A stretch of DNA of 64,000 bases. Source: Dryas octopetala (Eukaryota; Streptophyta; Magnoliopsida; Rosales; Rosaceae). Below, in pieces: positions 1 through 12,894 of this stretch. Position 1 is the stretch's first letter. Each line of letters begins with the position of its first letter. The stretch covers positions 21,785,454-21,849,453 of the forward strand of contig OY992833.1 of NCBI GenBank assembly GCA_963921425.1. The letters are read 5' to 3'. The position numbers were made by a program, and so were the translations under genes. The notes beneath the pieces are model-generated. The model was given only the letters and a program-made list of their open reading frames with translations. It was not told where the DNA came from and ran no database searches.

Positions 1-794
1 AAAAATGGTGGGGGGCGATACATTGAATATGGCCCTTTTCCCGTGCTTCTTGTCTTCCTTGATGAGATTTTTATTTTTCAATATCTAATGGCAAAGAGTG
101 AGCGAGTGAGTGGAATGAAAGGCGAGTTCACAGCGAGTTAAAAGACGAGTTAGACTTGCACTTATACACAGACAAGTTTGTCTGGTGTTGTTTGGGGGTT
201 TCCTTTGTGAATGAAGTTTTGGACGAGGCTAAGACTGACATTTCCGACAGCTCCTACTGGGCTTATAGGTGGGACCCGGTCTCCCCGATTTTCTGGTCCT
301 TACCTAATTTTTGTAACATTGCTGTCTCATACGTTATCACAGTTAATTATACATCTTTGGGCCCCGCCCTTTTCTTTGCACATTTTAGAGTCCCGTAGTC
401 TATAACCAATGCACAAGAACGGCAGTTACTATGTTCTTTTTTAATTTTTTTCTTTTTTCTTATTATATAGTGTAATTGCATAATTAAAACCCTTCAGTTT
501 TCTTGGCCAAAAAAAAAAAAACCGTTCAATTTTAGCTTATTTTTCAAAGATTATCTATACAAGTCAAAAATCATTTTATCATCGAAAATTAATTAAATAG
601 AACAATTTTCTATTCAGTTTTTACTTTTTTTTACAAATATGATCTTTAAACAATAATTTAGAAAATAAATCGATCATATAAAAAGGTGAATGCAACCACT
701 CAATAACTCAATATTAAAGAGTTAAAACATAATATTTAAAGAATGAACGAATTTACTATTCAAGTTGTAGAAACAAATTTTTACTTGTCGATTA
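1..794. other. Intergenic, no gene seen
   Basis: AT-rich intergenic DNA. The short open frames here have no recognisable family and no coding-like composition. I see no gene or clear repeat boundary. Confidence 0.5.
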
Positions 795-1115
795 TGTTGA
801 GAGTAATGTGGAGCAATGTCTCACATCAGAAAACTAGAGCTTAGCATATGTGCTTATAAGTCTTGGGCCACTCCACCCATTGCCAATTGGTTTTGGATTG
901 GATGCTCTAATTGTATTAGGGTATCAGAGCCAGGTTATCCGCGTGTAAGGCCTAACGGCCACACGTGCTCCTATGTCACCCAATATAATTTGTTCACGTG
1001 TAAAGCTAAAAATCTCGCCACATCGAAAAACTAGAGCTCAGCATATGTGCTTATAAGTTTTGAGCCTCTCCACTCATTGTCAATTGGTTTTGGATTAAAT
1101 GCTCTAATTCTATTA
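795..1115 (+). mobile_element. TRIM-like miniature LTR retroelement
   Basis: Two diverged direct repeats of about 110-125 bp (roughly 795-918 and 1010-1115) share the pattern ACTAGAGC, CATATGTGCTTATAAG, CCAATTG/TCAATTG then GGTTTTGGATT. The first copy starts with TGTTG and is followed at about 919-931 by GGGTATCAGAGCC, very close to the initiator-Met tRNA primer-binding site (TGGTATCAGAGC). The roughly 90 bp between the repeats has no coding capacity. This is the layout of a terminal-repeat retrotransposon in miniature. A related, better preserved copy lies at 52849-53188. The exact edge of the second repeat and a target duplication were not resolved. Confidence 0.6.
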
Positions 1116-4100
1116 GATCAATCAGGATCACTTGCATCCTTAATGTGAATTTGAAATTTACACATATAAAAGGTTGTAAATAGGATTGGTCTTGAGAGGA
1201 GGCAAGTAAAGCAAACGTCAGAGACGCCCAAATATTGAAGGCCCCAATTTTTTTAACCTCTATACATTAGAATCTTATTTTTATGATTATTTCGAACCCA
1301 TAAAGTATCATAATGGACAATGAAATTTCCTTTTTCCTTTTGCACCATTTACTCTCTTATAGATTGAATACAACAGCAATAATGTGTTGGTCATATATAT
1401 GTTTCACATTCGAGGTGAACCATGCTACCTTATAGTAATGATAATAACTACAAAAAACATGAGCAACCGACTTCAATCTCCATAGCTACCCTTCTCTTAC
1501 AAATATATATAGATCAGGGGTCAAGATTCCAATCCCTTCCCTTCTCAGTAATGAGAAAATCAAGCATAATTAAGTAGTTTTAAATTATTTTAATCCCACC
1601 CTCCCTCCCCTTCTCTAAATATTATATAAGGAAAAAAAATGGTACTAAAACGAAATATTAATTCCTTGGTCCGGCCATTGACTTTGGGGCTATGGCCACT
1701 GAGGAAAAGGATATTAATCATATTATATACATCCTTTACAAGCAATTGACAACATAAATTTTTTGACCTTCATCACCATTAACTGACCCACAATCAAAAG
1801 ACCAAGCAATTCTTATAGGTCTAAGCGTCTAACCCAAGGTTGAATAAGAAACCCCTAATTTAAGTGGCTCATTATTATATTTAATTCAATCTGAATAATT
1901 CAATTAATAATTAAGATTCAATTGACCCTACATTTCCTTATGATATTTCATAATAACCAAATTAGTTGGGTTGGGTGACTTGGGTCCCATTGATCCATTA
2001 TCAATATTTTGGGTTCAAGATGGAGTATTAATTCCAAAAGTTTCCGACCCAAATATGGACCCCAAAAGAAAACCCGATTATTCATATATAGAGATCCGAT
2101 CTGCTCCCAATCATACCCTTAATTACTCAAGTATTAAAAATGTTGGCAAGATGTTGCATGCTACATGTTGTTTTTCTGTGGAGTATTAAAAAAAAAAAGG
2201 TTATAAGAATAGAACAGGACCCAACAAAACCTTCATACATCATTTGTTTGAAATGATTTAAATTAAAATATTAAATAATGCTTTTAAAGTAATAATATTA
2301 ATATATAATAAAAAAGTGTAACTTGATATCAAATATACACCGTTGGGTTTGAAAACCTGTGGTGTGTATGAAACAATATTAAACATGATTGTTAATGTAG
2401 TACTTGAACCATTGAATCAGGTGATCGACAAGTGGGTTGACGTACACGTACTCTGTTAGATAAAGTATTCATTCAAACTTCATTTATTGATATGATCAAT
2501 GCATCTAGATCTTATGTTTCATGCACTTATAAATTAAGGTTATTATATTATAATCTAGAACGTTAGTTGATTGTATCAATTGAAGTGTTTAATTAAAAAT
2601 ATGTTAATTAATAGTCATGTATGAATATGGATGAATAATATTCTAGTATAAGAGCATTGCAACCACTTGGTATATAAATGTGGAAGTGTCGAAAGTAAAT
2701 TAAGGAATACCTACCTTTTGAGAACGGCTCAACATGCTTATTCACCATATATGAGAACTTTTTTGGTCATTCAGACACGTTTCTTTTGTCAGTTTTATGC
2801 TCATATCTCATGCATATAATTTGAGAATTGAAAATGATCGAAGAAGCTCGACAAGTAGAGAATCTGTATTGGCTTTGTCCTTGAGAATTAAAGGGGCAAA
2901 AGAAAATTAAGGAATGGTTATGAGTGGTGCTGTTGGTTGAGGAAGACCCAATTAGAAGTCAACTTTCCACCATTACTCAGACCAGGGGTGAAGGGGCTTG
3001 CTTGGGGTTGAGATATGATGGTGGCAATGGGGGTTGATATGGGGGTTGCTGGTGGTTGAGGAGAAGAAACTAATTTACACAATTAATGATAAATGCAGTT
3101 CTTAATTTATGAGATTTATAAGTTGTCACATATATAGAATTGTAAGGGAAAACAAATTTAGGGAAAGCTAGAACACTAAAATCAGCATAGGATTCCAAAG
3201 TTCCAAACACATGGGAAGTGTAAGAGAGCATGACACTGGGGTAGCAATTAAGTCAACTAAGAATGTATCTCGCATTCAACAAAACCTACATGATATTTTT
3301 GTTGTGCAAACACCATGCAAGCAAGTAACGTTGTAATAAGAATCATAAGGCAACGACAAACTAAACAAGTTTAATGCAACAAATTGAATACAAACCATAC
3401 AACAAGGGCTCTTATCTATGTAGGCGGCCTAACCCAACATTCCATCCAATTGCCATGTACCTTAATTAGCATTTTTGTGTCATTAATGTACTGTTTTTTG
3501 TTCAAATAAAGTTAAATGGAAGGGAGAGGCTTAGACTCTAACATTAGGTGTGGGGTAAACTATATTTACTATTGAAATTACGAGTTTAATATTAGGTAAA
3601 ATTACAAAAGGTAAAATAGTAAAAATGTTCCTAATATACTTATATACAAGCAAGCGGTTAAAGATTTGACCAATGATCTTGAACAAATTTGGCTTGTGCC
3701 ATTACAGCCACAACCCTAATACCCAAGAAATCCATAAAGAAATCAAAGAGAACCCACAAATAATATGGCATGAAATTCTACGTTATAAAACACTTTTTGC
3801 AAGGAACAAATTACATATTTTTTATTTGTATTAGAGACTTTTCAAGGGAACCATATTAGTGAGAGTTGTTAATTATATCTGTACACATTTCAAGGTAGTT
3901 TGACATGTTGACTAAACACCTAACATTTTGTTGCCTCTATCCATTCAATCTTTTGATGTTGACTTTCTATAATTGTTTTTTTGTTTTGTTAAAATTCAAT
4001 GTATATACACCAAGTAGATAGATAATAGCCATTAGGCAACTCCATTTTAATAATGTGTTAAATTAAGGAACAGCATAATGGATGGTTAAGTAACCTCAGT

Positions 4101-4615
4101 ACTACACAATTATTTTTAATTTTTTATATGGAATGGGGTCTACCTAATTTTGGTAATGAAGGGATAACGTAATCCTTCAAAATTTTCTGTTTCAGGCTTT
4201 CAGCATTATAGAATGGGTTTCCTCTTTCCCTTAATTGACTTCTTGGTAGGTCCTTCTCATGAGAGAGAGAGAGAGATTGGAAATGTTCAAATATTCTCAC
4301 AAGTCACTCCCTTCTTATTCCATCACGTTCAGCATGGAGGTAGATCTTTTACTTTAATCTTATGGATGATGGGGTACATCTCCAAAAAGAACCAACCCAA
4401 TATTATGTATTTTTTTTGTTTATTTGGTCCCACACAATTATGGAACACCTAAACTTAATTAGCCATTAATAACATAAGGGCCATAACACCAAAAAAAAAA
4501 AAAAAAGGAAAATTGAAAAAAGTCTCTCTTGGGGTAGACTTATTTCCAAAAGCAAAGGCCAATGGCCTAATGTGATGACCCAGTGTTAGCTCAAATACAA
4601 ATATATCTACTAAGT
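1116..4615. other. Intergenic, no gene seen
   Basis: About 3.5 kb of AT-rich sequence. The open frames are short and unlike any family I know. I saw no tRNA, rRNA or clear transposon termini. Confidence 0.5.
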
Positions 4616-5062
4616 ATAAAGGGTATTTCAAGTTGGTTTACGAATAAAAAAATATTTCAAATTTATACATTAATTAATAAAAACTTACAATATAGCACGT
4701 CAAAATTTTCATCCAAAAAAATATTAAATTTCATGCTAGATATAACTGATGTGGCATTTTTAATGATACGGTGGAAGGATGGGGGGTGGGTGGGGATTTC
4801 AAATTTTTTTGGCTTTTTAGTTTTATTTCTATTTTTTCATTTTTATAAGTTTTAGTATTTTTTATTGTTTTTTTTTTTTTATCACATGGCATAAATTTGG
4901 TGTCCATATCATTGAAAATACTACATCAACTATGTTTATAATGTCATTTAATGATTTTTTGAACATAAACCTTGACCAACGTGTTATATTGTAAATTTTT
5001 ATTAATTAATATATAAATTTAAAATATTTTATTATTTGTTTACCATCTTGAAATACCTTTAC
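4616..5062. mobile_element. Palindromic MITE, about 445 bp
   Basis: The left end (AAAGGGTATTTCAAG, from about 4618) is the reverse complement of the right end (CTTGAAATACCTTT, ending about 5060). The complementarity continues inward for about 80 bp with mismatches, through a TTAATTAATAAAAA segment on each arm. There is no coding capacity. The superfamily is not assigned because the target duplication is unclear. Confidence 0.6.
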
Positions 5063-6385
5063 GATGAATGTATTTATACTTGGCCTTATTTTTTCTGATA
5101 AGAGTATATAAATATATTATATATAAAGCATATGGAATGGACCAAAGGGTGAGTAACTGAGTGTGGCTGACCTTTTACCCTTTGCCCTTTGCCCTTTGTT
5201 TGAAAATAAACCAAAACAACATAAAAAGAGATGGGTACACGTGTGTAGATGACAGTGAGCTCAAAAAGGTCACCCACCCTTACAATACAGGCAGGATATG
5301 TCAGAACATGTCCTACACACATAGTGTGGTCTAGTAGGGTTCTGGAAGGCGCGACCGCCCTAACTTAGTCTGGGCCATACCTGTTGTTTGGTGGGTCCCA
5401 CACCAAGGGTAAAATTGGCAACCCAAGTAGATCTACTTGGACAAAGATATTTATTTAATAGTCTCTCATCACTAATAAATAGTTAGGGCTCAATGATAAA
5501 CGGACCTCTACAGAAAAGATAAAGTTGCTATCTATGATATCTACAAAATGGACATGAGCCACGTGTAAGATACTGACAATGAAGAGAGGCGCGCCCTTTT
5601 CAACAACCAACTTTTGTCAAAAGAAAAGTGGTGGTATTAACTATTTGGCAAAATCAGAATTACAACACCACATCAATGAGTGGGGGTGGGGGACTCTGGC
5701 CCACACCACTCCCCCTTATATGAAACCAAACCAAGCAATAGCATAGTCCCAAAATGCAGCATGTACAATTTGAACTTCCTCAGGCTCCTATTTAGCCACC
5801 TCACATCACATGTCCACACAATTAGCTAGTCTCACTTTTTATCTCCCCAGATCTTCAAAGCTACAAAAGCAGAATACCTCATCAACATCACCTTCTGTAT
5901 TCTGTCCTTTTGCATTTGCATATAGACAAACAATATAGGAATAAAGATAAAAAGTGAGCCACATAAATGAAGGCAACAATCTCATCAATTCCTCTCTTGC
6001 CTCCTCATCTCTCATATAAGATTCACATTCACCAGGCCAAGGCAATGAGACAAGTAGTGACACAGTTTAAATAAAAAAATTTAGGAGAGTTACCATTATA
6101 TGTTCTAAGACATAAATACACATACACCCTCCTCCATTGCATTGCATATATAGGTCAAAAGACACGGTTTCACTGCTCTTTCTGGAAATTTAAACCTCCA
6201 AAAATGAAAGGAAAAAGAAATCCGCCGTTACAACCCCAAAAGAAGGAAAGGTTAGGTGGGTCTTGCTCTTCCTCTTCATCCTTGGCCATTCTTCCCTCTT
6301 TTTGTCCAACAAAAGATCCTAACTCTTTTCCCTGCATTGCCCAACCTATCCTCATCAAACCAATCAAATTTAGTTAGACTTCACC
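5063..6385. other. Intergenic, downstream of TIC
   Basis: No recognisable gene. Short minus-strand frames (about 65-80 codons) are present but resemble no family. The right part may include the end of the TIC transcript, but no polyadenylation site could be fixed by eye. Confidence 0.4.
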
Positions 6386-6684
6386 ATCGACCCTGTCAGA
6401 TTATAAACACAAAGTGTACATAGATGAATACACATTTCATTGGGACATTTTCCCCCACCTGCTGAACATCATTCCAAAATTGTGGGTTCAATTCCACCCA
6501 GCCTCCCTGCTGTGCTTGATCACATACTTGCATCTTCCATTTCTTCTCAGGCTGCCAGAGGGCATGTGAATTCTCATTTCCTTGGGCAAGGATCAGCCAT
6601 TCCCTTCATGAGTTTACAATCCCCATCAATATCTTTCATTTGTCGATGTATGGAGGTTGCAATGTTACACCAAGGGACATCATT
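6386..6684 (-). other. Probable 3' UTR of TIC
   Basis: Sequence immediately after the TIC stop codon (6685-6687 on the minus strand). It is non-coding and of moderate GC. The extent is an inference from typical plant 3' UTR length. Confidence 0.35.
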
Positions 6685-9600
6685 CTAATCACCGGCAGGT
6701 TGTTTCTTCGGTTCTGCCGGTTTCACCTGGACCACAGTGGGAACAGCATGAACATAAGGGAAGCCCGCAGGTACAAGCTGATGTGGCCCAGAGGACTGTG
6801 CAGCAAACTGAGCATGATGGATAAGAGTCTGTGAGGATAAGCCACTACCTTTCATGTTAGCAGCTGCAGCAGCCACCGCCTTTGCAGGATCAGTGGTGCT
6901 AGTAGGAGGACACGGTGACAACATCCCACTCGAGGGTGTCCCAGATGAGCCCTGTGGCTGCTGTAGCTCAGGGCGGCGTTTTGGATGATGATAATACCCA
7001 CTTGAAGGAGATGCAGAGGTGGCACTATTGGAATGTGCACCTTGGGGTTGCATGTAGGAATTAGAGTAGAACAACTGGGCTTGCTGTATTGATTGATTAG
7101 ACAACTGCTGCTGTTGCTGCTGATGTTGATGTTGTTGATGTTGTTGATGCTGCTGATTCTGCTGGTGTTGTTGCAATTGCTGCTTAGTTCCAGTGCTTGA
7201 AGAGGTAATATGGGTGTTGCCTAGGATCGAAGGGACATTCCTCCCACCAACAGGAGATGACTTCTGACTGGGCACTGATGGTGAGTTCTTGGCCTGCTGA
7301 GATGACAAAGAAGAAGCTTGGCCGGCTTTATTTCCTGTGGAATTTGTGGTAGTTGTCCTTGGGCTTCCACCAGCACTCTTAGACATAGACGAAGTTGTGG
7401 TAGTGGGTGAACCAACCATTATTGGAGGAGATGGGGACTGATGGCTACTAGCAGGTTGTATCCCTTGAGATTGGGTTGATGATTTTGGATTGGCTGCAAA
7501 AGAAATCTGTGTGTGGCTTTGCTGTGTACGCCCATGCTTTTGAGGAAGGTTTTTAAGGGATGATGAGGTTGACGAGGCCAGAGACGATGAAGGAACTTGG
7601 GACGTGGTTGTCCTCGCAGAATTCTTCCACTGAGGAGATTGAGCAGGACTGCTGTTGCTGTGGACTAGGTTTTGGGGGAATGAAGATAAAGCATTGGGAA
7701 ACTTCGCAGCCATAGAAGAGGTTGAAGGAAGGTGATCAGAGTAGATGCTGCCATTACTCGTTGCTGGTGTCTTGCTTCGAGCTGCAGCAGAAAATTGCTG
7801 CTTCTGAAGTTGAATGAATTGCTGCTGCTGATGCTGATGCTGCAGCTGCTGCTGCTGATGCTGCTGCTGCTGCTGCTGATGCTGCTGCTGCTGCTGCTGA
7901 TGCTGCTGCTGCTGCTGCTGCTGCTGATTCCTTATTTGCTGCTGCAGTTGCTGCTGTGGTGTGGGAGCATTTACAGTGCTGGCAGCAGCTGGCATAACAG
8001 AACTGGAAGCCCGGACAGGAGCAGAGCTGAGGTTAAGAGATCGTGTTGAGCTATCAATGACATTGTTGCCCGGCATTGTAGATGTATCAGTCAAATCTGG
8101 CCTGGAGAAAGCAATGGAGTGCCCAACAGTTGATGAAGCCTTCCCTGCCATGGCCTTTCTTTCCTCCTCCACATTAGAGGAATCACCTCCTGTTTTCCCT
8201 TCCTCGGGAACACGATAATTCTTCTTGTGTTGTGCTGCTTGGGCAGCCGCAGCAACAGCTATAAACTGATGATAGCCTTGCCTAGTAAACTCTGGAAGGT
8301 TCTGGAGAATTGCATGATTCTGAGCAATAGATGTAATGTCAAGGCTAGTAGCAGAGGTAGCACCATTTAGAGAAGCAAAAGACATAGCAAAAGCCTGAGA
8401 TGCTTCAACCCCAGCCTTTGAGCCCTGCTGCTGCTGCTGCTTTTTTTCACTACCACTTGCACCAGTTGTACCATTGGCACTACCAATAGAAGGAGCTGTC
8501 ATTATAGCAAAGTTTGGTGGGTGCATTGGCATTGCAAAATTCTGACCATAAATATTCATGTTCGCACGAGAGACTCGACTATCAGCAGTTGATGGGCTAT
8601 CTTCACTGCCCATCTCAGGTTCAAGTTGACGACCTTGGTGAGGGGCATGCGGGTTCTGCTGCTGTTGCCGCTGATGCTGCAGCTGTAGTGTCTGTGAAGA
8701 TTGGTTTTTTGAAGCAGGAAAGCCTTGCAAGCTTCCACTGCCACCATTAACACCACTGGCATGTGGCCTTTGCTGCTGATTTTGCAAATGTTTCTGGGAT
8801 GATGAAGAACCACTGGAAAGGCTAGGGTTTTGATGACCTTGTTGACTTTGCTGCGACTGAGATGGGGGTTGCTGCTGCTGCTGAAGGTGAGAAGGATGGA
8901 GCATTTGAGAAGAATAGAAAGACCCATTAAAATAAGGCATTTGAGCATGGGGTCCTCTATAAGCCGGCGGTGCACCAACATGAGTCGGCATTGGAAATGG
9001 ATATGCACTGTTCTGCAAAATCGCCAAATACTGAGGTTCGTTTCCAGGCATATTAGGGTAATTGAAGCTCATAGCTGGAGCTGCACCAGCGGTTACAGCA
9101 GCACTCATTGATGCAGAGTTAGACGCACTTGACGAAGGTGCACTACCAGCATTAGGAGACTTCACAGAACCAGGTCGGACAGAAGCAGCAGCCTGTTGCT
9201 GGCTTAAAGGGAAGATGAAAGCAGGACCATGCTGAAATACAATAAAGAACACTGCATTAATATTCAAATCCTCCCCAACAATACAATTAAACAGATGAAA
9301 CAAATAATCATAAGACAAAAGAAACATACCAGTATATTACTAGGTGCCCCCTGAGGTAGAGCTTGTTGGAGCACAATTTGCTTTCTCTGTGCAGCATCAA
9401 CAAGGTTGGCTGCTTGTGGAACTTTTTCCTTCCCAGATTGCCCAGGAAACATAGCAAGCCCCTGTCCCTTGTCCTGTGCAGAATTCACCACCCTACCAGG
9501 AATATTCCCATGCAATTCGGAGGGCAATACATTGGGATTGCAGTGCTTGGGTCCCCCATAAAGAGATCCAGCACCAGCTGCTACTGGCCAGAAAGGATTC

Positions 9601-12600
9601 ATCCTCGCAATTTGCTGGTGATAGTATATATTCCTTGCAATGTAGCAATGGGTTGCACACCTCTTTGGCCGAGGTTGATTAAAAAGCAAATGTGGTGGCT
9701 GCGCAAGGTCAAAAGTTCATTAGAAATAGAAATACCACACAGCTTGAAAGAGTTTCAAGAAGAAAATGAGGTCTTGAAAAAAAAACCAAAATTGACATAC
9801 TTGTATAGCAGCTGAAGAAACGGTGCTCCCATCCATGGATACAACTCCTTGTAAAGGTGCCATATATCTGCTGATGAGAACACAGTCATTTCCCCAAAGA
9901 AGTTTATCAAAAAAATAACAAGGGCCATACGCTAACACCCCAACAAAGAGCAAGCAACAAATAACAAAATAACACGACCGTACCCCATTGGAGGAAGCCC
10001 GCCTGGCCAGCTAGCCACAGACATTGGCAAAGGTACAGAGCTCGATTGGACTGAAGATGAAGAAAAAGAAGACAAAATCATTGAATAACCCAAATGGGTC
10101 AGTCAAAACTCCAAAAACCCAAAAAGAGGAAAGAGAAGAAAGAAATGAATGCACAAAGTAAATTACCAGTTTTCTCAGTACTTTGCTGCTGCTGCTGCTG
10201 CTGCTGCTTAGTAACATGCTGGTGCGGCTTATTTCCACTAAAACTAGCATTCGCACTATCTCTATCAGACTTCTCCAAATCAAGCTGGAGATCAATATTC
10301 CTTTCTTTCCCAACAACCCCAACAATAGGCTTCTTGAACTCAGCTTCTTCCACTACTAGTGCTTTGGACTTCTCAGTTTCCACATTTGCAGGCTCTTCCT
10401 TGCCAATTTTCAGAGCTTTGTCTTCTTCTCTAGTCATGGTCTTAATTTCCTGCACACAAACAGTGACCTATTAATTCATTTATTAAATTTCATTCACACA
10501 TCACCACCAAACCCAACAGGAAACGCTATGCAGCAAGTGGCAGAGGTGGTGGCCCACTCACCGTTTCTGCATCTATGACCGTAGGCTTAGGATCCACTGA
10601 GCCAAAATCAACCTCACCATCCCTTTCTGGAGAAGATCTCAAAGGAGGAGGAGCCTATACACATCAACCCCAAAAAAAAGTCCAAGATTGAAAATTTATC
10701 CTTAAAAAAATAAAAAATAGAAGATAACATCTTGTTAAAACAAGAAGTTCCTCACCATCAGATCTATCTGAAACTTTTCTTCTCGCTGGTTCTCAATCTC
10801 AGAGATGGTCGAATTTCTGAGTTAAACCAACAGAAACAAAAATTAGAAAAAAGAAAAAGAAAATTCAGAACCCAATATTTCTTTTTCCCATTCCCAAAAA
10901 AAGAATCAATCTTTGATGCTCACGCTTTAGTCACTGTCATTTCCTCACGATTATCATCCAATCTGAGCCCAGGAGATTCCTTCTTGGGCGATTGAGGTTC
11001 TTCTTTGCTTGCTTTAACATTTTGACTCTCCGATTCATCATTAGCAGGCTTTGAATCTGAGACGGCGTTGTTGCTCTCCGGCTTAATTGACTGCGGCTGG
11101 GCGTCCGTCGAGGCGGGAACACCGTGAGAATTGGCCAAATCGTACGAAAACCCACCATTTTCAGCTGCAGATCCTTGGTTTTTCTCCAAATTCGGAGATG
11201 AAGTCTCGATTTTTGCAGGCTGATCAGTCACCATCTTCGTTGTAGACGAAATGGGACTGTTCTGAACGGTGAAAATCGACGGGTTCTCGTCGTCATACTT
11301 CACGGGTCGCGGCCTTTTCCTCTTGGGTGCTGTCGAATCGTATCAAAGACAGAAAATTTCCATCAGTCAGCCGTAAAAAACAAGAGCCCAGCTCTGTTTG
11401 CTCACCGAGAAACCAAGCTTTCAATTCCTTTTCCCAGTCTCTCAGTAACCAAACAGAGCATTGGGGCGGCGAGCAAGAAATGAATTAAGAGCCAGCTCCA
11501 AGAGCTTATGTACCCACCAACAGCGGACATAGAAGTGACAGAGGAGCTAGAATTCTGAGGAAAAGCCGATGACGTTAACTGAGGTGGCACACACGGCGAG
11601 TTTGAAATCGGCGATGAAACTCTGGATTTGGCATCGCTGGCTCCTCTGGATTCAAACTTAATTGAATCGGTGGTGGCTATAATTTCTTGCTTTGACGGAC
11701 CCTGTGGTTGCCTCATCATCCCGTACAGCACCTCAGCAATCTCTATTTCTATTTCGTCCTGAGCTGAAGACAAAGACTTCGTCGCCGTCGATGACATCTT
11801 CGGCGGCCGAAGTTTGGGTCCGTTGGGCTTCTACAACAGCAGAGAAAATCGTCACTACATGTCAAAGAAATGAACAAAAAAATCAGAGAAATAGAATTGA
11901 AGGAAATTTAAGAACACCCACCAGCTTCTTCCGAACCGAAGCGTGGGAAGAAGAAGAAGGCGAGGTCGGAGCTGGAGCTGGCATCGCCGATATGCTGGGT
12001 CGAACGGGTGACGTCGAAGCTTGGCGGTGAATTTGGTCTCCCACAACCCCACAACTCGAAGGCCATTCATGAGACCTCTTCGTAGAAGCTGTAAAAATCA
12101 AAAGCCCAAAAAAAGACAAAACAAACATATCAGAATCCCAGAATCCATTAATTCCTTTCAGCTCTTTTGCTTTTCTATAATCACTTCTTAGCCGCTCTAC
12201 CTGACCGTGCTTTTCTCGGTACGGACACGCCAATCATTTCGTCGGTGACCTTCAACGCCGGCAGAGCTCTGAAATGCTTATTATTCACCGGAGGGAAGGT
12301 CTTGCGGTGAGTCAACAACGAAGACGATGACATGGACACCGAGGATGGGTTCGGCGGAAGCATCCGAATCGAACCTCCACCTCCACCTCCGTCATCATCT
12401 TCATCTTCGTCTTCATCGTTCACACTCTCCTCCGAACTATCTTCGCCGCCATCTTCCCTAATACTTCCGTGCATCAATCTGTCGCCGCCTCTCCGCCTCT
12501 TGCTCCGGCTCAACCGATCCCGGTCTCGGTCGCGGTCTCTCTCCCGTTCTCGATCCCGATCCCGATCTCGATCTCGATCCTTCTTCCCGCTCCCTCGATC

Positions 12601-12833
12601 TCTCAGCCTCGAGGTCTCCTGTAACTCCGCCGGCCCATCGTCCTCTGCAAACAACCAAACAAAAAAACCATAAGAAACAATGAAAAATCGAAAACTGGGT
12701 ATTGGCAAGAGGGCTTAGATCTGGGGAGAGTCGGACCTGGGGAGTCTCTGAGACTGCTGCTTCTGTGTCTTCGTCTTGACAAGCCATTTGTGGCCGCCAT
12801 AGTTGCTCTCCTCGCGTCCCTATTCCTATCCAT
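6685..12833 (-). CDS. TIC: TIME FOR COFFEE (TIC) clock regulator
   Basis: Nuclear regulator known in Arabidopsis for its role in the circadian clock (LHY expression) and in hormone and metabolic signalling. Twelve exons, minus strand: 12737-12833, 12201-12644, 11922-12088, 11518-11830, 10924-11329, 10756-10816, 10562-10654, 10167-10449, 9984-10050, 9801-9867, 9330-9698, 6685-9231. All have GT-AG junctions and phases close, giving about 1637 aa (Arabidopsis TIC about 1550). Family landmarks: N-terminus MDRNRDARRATMAATNGLSR, an Arg-Asp/Glu repeat (about residues 55-76) followed by SRSKRRR, an acidic ESVNDEDEDEDDD block, DEMIGVSVPRKARS then TKRSHEW, EIAEVLYGMMRQPQ, APKRKRPRPVKYDDENP, SWPGGLPPMGYMAPLQG, and a Gln-rich C-terminal half with a long poly-Gln/His run (about 1210-1262). 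The start ATG (GAG before, G after) matches the family N-terminus. TIC-LIKE is the alternative paralog name. There is no known functional domain of solved fold. Confidence 0.92.
7811..7965 (-). repeat. CAG-rich poly-Gln/His tract in TIC
   Basis: A run of CAG/CAA codons interrupted by CAT/CAC in the last TIC exon. It encodes blocks of 4-8 Gln separated by single His, about 50 residues in all. Near-pure trinucleotide runs make it a likely site of length variation. A smaller Gln run lies in exon 8 (about 10186-10209). Confidence 0.85.
9865..9873 (-). promoter_or_regulatory. NAGNAG tandem splice acceptor of TIC exon 10
   Basis: On the minus strand the intron before exon 10 ends CAGCAG followed by ATATATGG. 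Using the second AG restores the conserved GYMAPLQG. Using the first AG adds one Arg codon, also in frame. Either product is possible. Confidence 0.7.
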
Positions 12834-12894
12834 CTCTGCTGTAATTATCTACCACCGAATCAGCTACACCCACAACACTAATCCCATCTCTCAT
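12826..12894 (-). promoter_or_regulatory. Candidate uORF overlapping the TIC start
   Basis: A 22-codon frame upstream of TIC starts at ATG (12892-12894, minus) and ends at TAG (12826-12828). That stop overlaps codons 2-3 of TIC in another frame. A second, nested ATG gives a 7-codon frame. If the transcript starts far enough upstream, ribosomes translating the uORF would pass the main start before terminating. The transcription start is not known from the sequence. Confidence 0.45.

Noticed and set aside
6170..6367. Small minus-strand frame downstream of TIC
   Set aside because: 65 codons with no homology I recognise. More likely untranslated or intergenic.
7732..8049. Plus-strand Leu-rich frame
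   Set aside because: It is the antisense of the TIC poly-Gln tract (CAG read as CTG).
12332..12673. Plus-strand frame of about 113 codons rich in Ser/Arg/Pro
   Set aside because: It is the antisense of the Arg-Asp repeat and acidic block in TIC exon 2.
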